64,000 nt of DNA from Rhizobium lentis. Lineage in GTDB: Bacteria > Pseudomonadota > Alphaproteobacteria > Rhizobiales > Rhizobiaceae. Within the stretch, counting starts at the first letter, position 1. Every line of letters begins with the position of its first letter. Position numbers and translations under genes: made by a program. Shown in pieces: positions 58,776-64,000 of this stretch. The DNA lies in contig NZ_JACHBD010000001.1 in the NCBI RefSeq assembly GCF_014200175.1, positions 1-64,000 of the forward strand. Direction: 5' to 3'. The notes below the pieces were generated by a model. The model did no database searches. It worked only from the letters and a program-made list of their open reading frames with translations, and was not told the origin of the DNA.

Positions 58776-59969
58776 TCAAGCCGGAAACCTTTCCTGCTCC
58801 GGATAAGCAAACACTGAAGCCGGCATCGGCCCTGAAGTCATCAGCGTGAAGTCGAAGGGCGCCTGCAGATCCGGCCCCAGCACATATTGCCGATGGACGC
58901 GCAGCTGATCCTTGCGGATCTTGCGGTAATGTTCGCGCGTCAGCATCTGCTTGACGCGGATCAGGAGCATCTTTGCCGGGGGCGCGTCCGGGTGGCCGCA
59001 GGCGGCGACAACCGGCACCTTGTAGAAATTGATCGAATCCGTCAGGCATTGCACATCGAGCCACGAAATCTCCGGGCAGCGGGCAATCAAGCCGACGCGG
59101 GCGCGCAGCAGGTTCGCCGATGACAGCAGCGCGCATTGCAGAATGGCACTGCCGAGCGTTGCAAACACCACGCGTTTGCCCTTGAAGATCTCCGGCTCCC
59201 TTTCCAGCAATATGCCGATGACGTGGGCGGCCACATTCGATCCCATGCTGTGTGAGGAGATCACATACTCCTCCGCTTCTTCGGCGAGCACCTTGCTTAC
59301 GGCGGTGGCCCGGTCTTCCAGCCAATCGTTGAAATCGGCCCGGTGCATGCGGCCGAGCGCCACCGCCATTTGCCAATCGGCAAACAGATGCAGCGTGTGG
59401 AAGCGTTCGGAAAACGGCAGGAAGGCAAAGATGAAAAAGCAGAGGGCCAGCGGCCCGCTCCAGAGCATGTGCCAGGGCGAAAAGCCGAGACTATAGGGCG
59501 CGACGGCGATCTGCGCCGTCAGCGCGATTGCCAGCGCCGTCAGCAGGAACGGAAAGAGGAAGAACAGGCCGAAGCGCCAGGCATGACGGAAATAGCCCCG
59601 CATGCCGCCTTCGAGCATGATCTGGGCGCAGCTGCGAAAACCCGCAACAATCTGGCTCAGCGTATTGCTGCTGCGCAGCCTGCGCACGAACATATCGTGA
59701 TCGACCATGTAGATCCGGCTCTTCGTCTGCCAGGTGGCAGGAGCAGGCTCTGCCCCGGGCGCCGCCTCGGCTGCCCCGGGCGCCGCGCCGCTGGTCGAAA
59801 CCTCGAAACTGAGGAGATCGCTGCCGTCCGGCGTCCCGATCTCGAGCGAGTAGCCCCAAACGGCGGAACTCTGTCTGGCTGAGCGCTCGTAGCGCGCCCG
59901 GTGGGCAACGCCGTCAAGCGGCTCGAAGCCCGGAAAATGCAGGACGACCCGCTTTTTTATCAATCTCAT
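58776..59969 (-). CDS. Membrane-embedded alpha/beta hydrolase-like protein, unknown function
   Basis: A 397-residue protein with two membrane helices in the middle (about residues 133-155, FGLFFLFPFLLTALAIAL, and 165-187). The N-terminal part starts IKKRVVLHFPGFEPLDGVAH, suggesting an early strand and oxyanion region. The second half has SSHSMGSN (Ser241), a nucleophile elbow with Ser in place of the first Gly. The C-terminus lacks an obvious family match. It is probably a membrane-anchored lipase-like enzyme. It lies on the opposite strand between bolA and the glutaredoxin gene. Confidence 0.72.
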   Translation of the reverse strand: MRLIKKRVVLHFPGFEPLDGVAHRARYERSARQSSAVWGYSLEIGTPDGSDLLSFEVSTSGAAPGAAEAAPGAEPAPATWQTKSRIYMVDHDMFVRRLRSSNTLSQIVAGFRSCAQIMLEGGMRGYFRHAWRFGLFFLFPFLLTALAIALTAQIAVAPYSLGFSPWHMLWSGPLALCFFIFAFLPFSERFHTLHLFADWQMAVALGRMHRADFNDWLEDRATAVSKVLAEEAEEYVISSHSMGSNVAAHVIGILLEREPEIFKGKRVVFATLGSAILQCALLSSANLLRARVGLIARCPEISWLDVQCLTDSINFYKVPVVAACGHPDAPPAKMLLIRVKQMLTREHYRKIRKDQLRVHRQYVLGPDLQAPFDFTLMTSGPMPASVFAYPEQERFPA

Positions 59970-60134
59970 TCCGCTCTTTCGGCCGGGCGAATGGCCGGCA
60001 TGTTCGTGCGATCCGGCTGCTGCGCCGCCGATCTCGGCGAAAAAGCAGGTATGGTCTCGAAGGCGTCTTGCTAACCGAAGTCATCAGGAATTCAATAGCA
60101 GCCATGTCGTTTCCACCGTGAACGGAGGGGTTTT

Positions 60135-60365
60135 GTGGCCGATCTTGTCAAAGAACTGATATCAGGCGTCGTCGACACCGTATTGAAGGAAATCCTGAAG
60201 AAAACCACCGGCCGCATCACGACGAAGCGCAGGAGGCGTAAGACGCGCCCCACTGCGACAACGGCTGCTACCAGAAAGACAACCTCCGCCAAGCGCAAAA
60301 CCGCCCGCAAACAGGTCAGCAAGCGACGCACAGCTGCCGGTCGCAGCCGCCAGCGCCGCAGCTGA
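60135..60365 (+). CDS. Small highly basic protein
   Basis: A 76-residue protein. A short amphipathic N-terminal helix (DLVKELISGVVDTVLKEILKK) leads to an Arg/Lys/Thr-rich tail (RKTTSAKRKTARKQVSKRR) like those of histone H1-type DNA- or RNA-binding proteins. No domain recognised. GTG 60135 follows GGAGGGG four bases upstream. Such low-complexity frames can be misleading in GC-rich DNA, but the good ribosome site supports it. Confidence 0.6.
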   Translation: MADLVKELISGVVDTVLKEILKKTTGRITTKRRRRKTRPTATTAATRKTTSAKRKTARKQVSKRRTAAGRSRQRRS

Positions 60366-60602
60366 GACAAGACGCAATTTTTATCCGACCGCCGAGCTCG
60401 GTCCCTCGGCGACGTTGAAGTTGATCGGATACCGGCTCATCTGGCCCGACAACCGTAACGTGATAGCAACACTAGCGAAGTGGTCTGACCACAGTGGTCT
60501 TTTTTTGGTTTAGGCGTCTGGAATTCCTGCTGTCACATGCTATCTAAGGACAACGATTGAAACGGTGGGCCTTTAACCCACCCGTTGAAAGGATCAGGTC
60601 TC
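60366..60602 (+). other. Intergenic region with leader hairpin before grxD
   Basis: This 237-base gap holds a weak terminator-like hairpin with seven T (GACCACAGTGGTC, about 60488-60507). A second hairpin, GGTGGG-CCTTTAA-CCCACC (60564-60582), ends just before the grxD ribosome-binding region GAAAGGA. No gene is seen. Confidence 0.5.
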
Positions 60603-60938
60603 ATGAGCGGCATTCACGAATTCATCGACAACGAAATCAAGAGCAACGACGTCGTCCTCTTCATGAAGGGCACGCCGCAGTTTCCGCAGTGCGGTTTCTC
60701 CGGCCAGGTCGTGCAGATTCTCGATTACATCGGCGTCGACTACAAAGGCATCAACGTGCTCGCCGATTCGGAGATCCGCCAAGGCATCAAGGATTATTCC
60801 AACTGGCCGACGATCCCGCAGCTTTACGTAAAGGGCGAGTTCATCGGCGGCTGCGACATCGTCCGGGAAATGTTCCAGGCCGGTGAGCTGCAACAGCATC
60901 TCCAGGAAAACGGCGTCACCGTTCGCGGCGCCGCCTGA
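60603..60938 (+). CDS. grxD: Monothiol glutaredoxin, CGFS type (Grx4 family)
   Basis: A 111-residue glutaredoxin. The CGFS site has Cys30 (PQCGFSGQVVQIL), with GTPQFP before it and the glutathione-binding WPTIPQLYVKGEFIGGCDIV after it. It binds a [2Fe-2S] cluster with glutathione and pairs with BolA. AAAGGATCAGG precedes the ATG. The BolA partner gene is upstream, interrupted by the membrane hydrolase and small basic protein genes. Confidence 0.96.
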   Translation: MSGIHEFIDNEIKSNDVVLFMKGTPQFPQCGFSGQVVQILDYIGVDYKGINVLADSEIRQGIKDYSNWPTIPQLYVKGEFIGGCDIVREMFQAGELQQHLQENGVTVRGAA

Positions 60939-60984
60939 CCGGTCACCGGACGTCCGCCCGGTTTCCAAATCTGTTTCTCGAGTT

Positions 60985-61011
60985 CAAGGCGCTGCAGCCA
61001 GCAGCGCCTTG
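60985..61011 (+). terminator. Terminator hairpin after grxD
   Basis: A perfect 11-bp stem CAAGGCGCTGC/GCAGCGCCTTG with a five-base loop lies 46 bases after grxD. There is no T run, so it may be a weak or Rho-assisted terminator. Confidence 0.6.
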
Positions 61012-61033
61012 ACCTGTTTATGGGAATTTCATT

Positions 61034-62281
61034 GTGACAGATTCATCACCAGCCGTGTCCGCGGGCCGCCTGTCCATGGGCAAGCGTGAATTCATCGCGC
61101 TCGCCGCCTTGCTGATGGCCGTTAACTCTCTGGCGATCGACGTCATGCTGCCGGCGCTGCAGCAGATTGGAGCGAGCCTCGGCGTCGAGAGCGAAAATCA
61201 TCGGCAATTCATCGTCTCCACCTATCTGCTCGGTTTCGGCTGCGCTCAGTTGTTCTACGGGCCGCTCTCCGACCGTTTCGGCCGCCGCACGCCGCTGCTG
61301 ATCGGTCTCGTCATCTACATTCTCTCCGCCATCAGTATCGTTTTCGTCCCCTCTTTTGCGGGGTTGCTCGCACTGCGCTTCCTGCAGGGCGTTGGTTCGG
61401 CCGCAACCCGCGTCATCACCGTCTCCATTGTCCGCGATATCTATGGCGGCCGGCAGATGGCGGAGGTCATGTCGCTGATTATGATGGTCTTCATGATCGT
61501 GCCGGTGATCGCACCCGGCACCGGCCAGGTCGTGATGTTCTTCGGCAACTGGCACTTGATCTTCCTCTTCATTGCCGCCATGGCAACTGGTATCGCCGTC
61601 TGGGCTTACATCCGCCTGCCGGAAACCCTGCATCCGCAGAATGTCCGCCCCTTCACCGCCCGCTCGATCTTCGGCGCCTTCAAGCTGGTGCTGACCAATC
61701 GCCTGGCGCTCTGCTACACGATCGCCAGCACATTCATTTTCGGCGCGCTGTTCGGCTTCATCAATTCCGCTCAGCAGGTCTATGTCGGCATTTATGGTCT
61801 CGGCGTCTATTTCCCCGTCGCCTTCGCTGGCGTGGCGATCTTCATGTCGCTGTCGTCCTTCTTCAACTCGCGCTTCGTCGGCAAGCTCGGCATGCGTCGC
61901 CTGTCGCACGGCTCGCTGATCGGCTTCATCACCATCAACTCCATCTGGCTGATCGTCCAAATGGCGAGTTCCGAGCCGATGCCTTTCGCCTTGTTCATCA
62001 CCTTCTTCGGTCTGGCCATGTTTCAGTTCGGCTGGATCGGCTCGAACTTCAACTCGCTTGCCATGGAGCCTCTCGGCCATGTGGCCGGCACCGCCTCCTC
62101 CGTGCTCGGCTTCATGAGCACGGTTGGCGGCGCCATCATCGGCGCCGGTATCGGCCAGGCCTTCGATGGCACGGCGCTGCCGATGGTCGCCGGTTATTTC
62201 GCTGTCTCGATCGCCGGGTTGGTCTTCGTGCTTATTGCCGAGAAGGGCCGCCTGTTCCAGCAGCACAATCCGGCCGTTTGA
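61034..62281 (+). CDS. Bcr/CflA family multidrug efflux MFS transporter
   Basis: A 415-residue transporter with about 12 membrane helices. Family motifs are LAIDVMLPALQQIG in helix 1, YLLGFGCAQLFYGPLSDRFGRR (MFS motif A) and RFLQGVGSAATRVITVSIVRD (motif C-like). The Bcr/CflA group exports bicyclomycin, chloramphenicol and other compounds; the substrate here is unknown. GTG 61034 is the start. It is followed by a close paralogue after 35 bases. Confidence 0.92.
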   Translation: MTDSSPAVSAGRLSMGKREFIALAALLMAVNSLAIDVMLPALQQIGASLGVESENHRQFIVSTYLLGFGCAQLFYGPLSDRFGRRTPLLIGLVIYILSAISIVFVPSFAGLLALRFLQGVGSAATRVITVSIVRDIYGGRQMAEVMSLIMMVFMIVPVIAPGTGQVVMFFGNWHLIFLFIAAMATGIAVWAYIRLPETLHPQNVRPFTARSIFGAFKLVLTNRLALCYTIASTFIFGALFGFINSAQQVYVGIYGLGVYFPVAFAGVAIFMSLSSFFNSRFVGKLGMRRLSHGSLIGFITINSIWLIVQMASSEPMPFALFITFFGLAMFQFGWIGSNFNSLAMEPLGHVAGTASSVLGFMSTVGGAIIGAGIGQAFDGTALPMVAGYFAVSIAGLVFVLIAEKGRLFQQHNPAV

Positions 62282-62316
62282 AAGGCCGACCTCCTCCGCA
62301 TTCAGGATTTCACCAC

Positions 62317-63597
62317 ATGACGCCGCCACATAAACCGCACCAGGAAAACCAAGGCTCCCGCCGCATCGGCATGGGCTTCGGTGAATTCGTCGTCACCATT
62401 GCGATCATGACGGCCAGCATTGCCATGGCGATCGACAGCATGCTGCCGGCATTGCCCAATATCGGCCGCTCCCTCGGCGTCACCAGCACCAACGACGCCC
62501 AGCTCATCATCGGCGTTTTCTTTCTTGGCTTCGGCGTTTCGCAGATATTCTTCGGCAGCCTTTCCGATACGTTCGGCCGCCGCAAAATCCTGCTCGGCGG
62601 CCTCGCCTGCTATGTGGTCGGCATGTTTGCCGCTGCCGCCACCAGCAGCTTCGAAATGCTGCTCCTCATGCGCTTCGTCCAGGGCGTCGGCGGCGCGGCT
62701 GTGCGCATCACCACCATGGCGATCGTCCGCGACTGCTTCGGCGGCCGCGAAATGGCCCGCGTCATGTCCTATGTCATGATCGTCTTCATGATCGTGCCAA
62801 TCGTCGCACCATCGGTGGGCCAGCTCATCATCCTTTATGCCAACTGGCATTGGATCTTCATCCTGCTCGGCGCCGTCGCCACCATCCTCTTCGTCTGGGC
62901 ACTTCTGCGGCTGAAGGAATCACTGCCGCCGGAAGAACGCCTGCCGCTGTCGGTCAACTCGGTCACGGACGGCTTCAAGACCGTGCTCACGAACCGGATT
63001 ACCTCAGGCTATATGATCGGCCTCACCATGTTTACCGGCGTCATCAGCGCCTATGTGATCTCGGTGCAGCAGGTCTTCGGCGAAGTTTACGGCCTCGGCG
63101 ATTGGCTGCCGATCGCCTTTGCGGCGACCGCCGGCGGTATTGCGGTGGCCAATTTCGCCAACGGCTTCTTCGTTCGCAAATTCGGCATGCGCCGCATTTC
63201 GCATGCCGCGCTGCTGATCTTCACGGCACTGTCGGCAACCGGCTTTCTCATTGCACTGGCCGGCAAGGCGGATTTCGCAACAGCCTACGGCATCTTCACA
63301 ATCGTCCTGATGATGTTTGCCGTGATCGCCACCAATTTCACCGCCATCAGCCTTGAGCCGATGGGCAATCTCGCCGGGACGGCGACCGCCATCACCGGCT
63401 TCGTCTCGACCACGGCAGGCGCCATCCTCGGCGGACTGGTCGGCCAGATGTTCAACGGCACGGTGCAGCCTCTCTTCGGCGGCTTCGCCCTCTTCGGCCT
63501 GGTGACGATCGCAGCCACCCTCTGGGCCGAGAACGGCAAGCTCTTCACCCATCCCGGAGACAGCCCGCAGCTCGATCCGGGTGCCGCCCACTTCTGA
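62317..63597 (+). CDS. Bcr/CflA family multidrug efflux MFS transporter (second copy)
   Basis: A 426-residue paralogue of the preceding transporter with the same motifs (MAIDSMLPALPNIG, FFLGFGVSQIFFGSLSDTFGRRK and RFVQGVGGAAVRITTMAIVRD) and 12 helices. The N-terminal extension of about 15 residues is basic and hydrophilic. The pair arose by tandem duplication but has diverged clearly. Family starts and AGGA support ATG 62317. Confidence 0.92.
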   Translation: MTPPHKPHQENQGSRRIGMGFGEFVVTIAIMTASIAMAIDSMLPALPNIGRSLGVTSTNDAQLIIGVFFLGFGVSQIFFGSLSDTFGRRKILLGGLACYVVGMFAAAATSSFEMLLLMRFVQGVGGAAVRITTMAIVRDCFGGREMARVMSYVMIVFMIVPIVAPSVGQLIILYANWHWIFILLGAVATILFVWALLRLKESLPPEERLPLSVNSVTDGFKTVLTNRITSGYMIGLTMFTGVISAYVISVQQVFGEVYGLGDWLPIAFAATAGGIAVANFANGFFVRKFGMRRISHAALLIFTALSATGFLIALAGKADFATAYGIFTIVLMMFAVIATNFTAISLEPMGNLAGTATAITGFVSTTAGAILGGLVGQMFNGTVQPLFGGFALFGLVTIAATLWAENGKLFTHPGDSPQLDPGAAHF

Positions 63598-63638
63598 CGC
63601 CGAAAACGATTGGCTGCAGTGGGGGAAAGGCATTTCCG

Positions 63639-64000
63639 ATGGACGACCGAATTCTGATCAGGCCTTACGCGCCAAGCGACGCAGTCGCAACGATCGCGCT
63701 GTCCGGGAGGTTTCATCGAAAGACTATTTGCCCGCTCAGATCGAGGCTTGGGCGAAGGTGGAAGATCGCAGCCTATGGGCGAAGCGCCGGATAAGCAGGC
63801 CTGGCTGGATCGCGGAAATCGATGGAGTGCCGGTGGGATTTTCCGACCTGACCGAAGACGGATGCCTAGACATGATGTTCGTGCACCCTGAATTTCAGGG
63901 GCTCGGTATCGCAAGCCACCTGTTGAGCAGGGTCGAGAAGGAAGCGTTGAACCTCGGATTCACGCGAATTTATACGGAAGCGAGCCGAACCGCCCGACCG
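63639..64000 (+). pseudogene. Frameshifted GNAT acetyltransferase (runs off window end)
   Basis: From ATG 63639, behind GGGGGAAAGG, frame 1 gives DDRILIRPYAPSDAVATIA, a typical GNAT start, then runs to a stop. From about 63692 another frame continues the protein: DRAVREVSSKDYLPAQIEAW, then WIAEIDGVPVGFSDLTED and MMFVHPEFQGLGIASHLLSR, which is the acetyl-CoA loop. The join lies around GATCGCGCTGT, so a small deletion between short repeats, or a sequencing error, split the gene. The 3' end is beyond the window. Confidence 0.75.

Noticed and set aside
61046..62329. Long minus-strand frame opposite the first MFS transporter
   Set aside because: Asp/Glu/His-rich antisense of hydrophobic helices; no domain.

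Overview
The window is a piece of alphaproteobacterial chromosome, most likely Rhizobium (R. etli/leguminosarum group) or a close Rhizobiaceae relative. The evidence is the high GC content, the rhizobial order of the SUF iron-sulphur operon with its own type of iron-responsive promoter, ATP12, DUF2189, DUF1127 and DUF2259 genes, a tandem glycine riboswitch before gcvTHP, and short 'GTCATCC...' palindromic repeats. No rRNA, tRNA, CRISPR array, prophage or complete insertion sequence was found. The only mobile-element trace is a decayed IS5-type transposase near 44.7-44.9 kb.

Layout. 0-2.2 kb: the 3' end of class III alcohol dehydrogenase, an ElaA-type acetyltransferase, a YaiI protein, then a guanidine-II (mini-ykkC) riboswitch and sugE/gdx. 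2.2-7.7 kb, leftward: doxX, pccB, a small exported protein, ATP12, a HAD phosphatase, an RluC-type pseudouridine synthase and a fluoride channel. 8-9.6 kb, leftward: a DUF1775-PCuAC copper-binding fusion and a DUF2946-like partner. 9.7-14.4 kb: promoter, tandem glycine riboswitch and gcvT-gcvH-gcvP. 14.6-16.9 kb: a GH25 lipoprotein, an orphan flagellar-rod-like protein and an exported orphan. 16.9-24.5 kb, leftward: sufS2-sufB-(89-aa membrane ORF)-sufC-sufD-sufS1-sufT-sufA, read from a promoter overlapped by a RirA-type IRO box and a second inverted repeat.

24.6-44.4 kb is housekeeping: hydrolases, anmK, tyrS, a GH13 enzyme, a giant AsmA-like protein, a PrxQ peroxiredoxin, a DUF455 protein, an M23 peptidase, an RhlE helicase, a Nudix hydrolase, a TfoX-like protein, a flavin reductase, an orphan substrate-binding protein, rpe-DUF2259 and purB. 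44.4-45.8 kb is a lower-GC patch with the IS5 relic and an RDD protein.

45.8-64 kb carries membrane proteins, a PAS-PAS-GGDEF-EAL protein and the purine genes purC-purS-kptA-purQ and purL-bolA. An RNA 2'-phosphotransferase (kptA) is inserted between purS and purQ. bolA and the CGFS glutaredoxin gene that usually follows it are separated by a membrane hydrolase and a small basic protein. A MocR regulator with a palindrome touching its start codon, a PagL-type lipid A deacylase, two tandem Bcr/CflA exporters and a frameshifted acetyltransferase cut by the window end complete the region.

Two themes link the genes. Iron-sulphur handling: the SUF operon, BolA and the CGFS glutaredoxin lie in one window, with iron control visible at the suf promoter. 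Metabolite-gated expression: one riboswitch for guanidine export and one for glycine cleavage. I found no clearly new multi-gene system. The most novel elements are the uncharacterised membrane ORF and tandem hairpins inside the suf operon, the metal-binding fusion protein, and kptA inside the purine genes.
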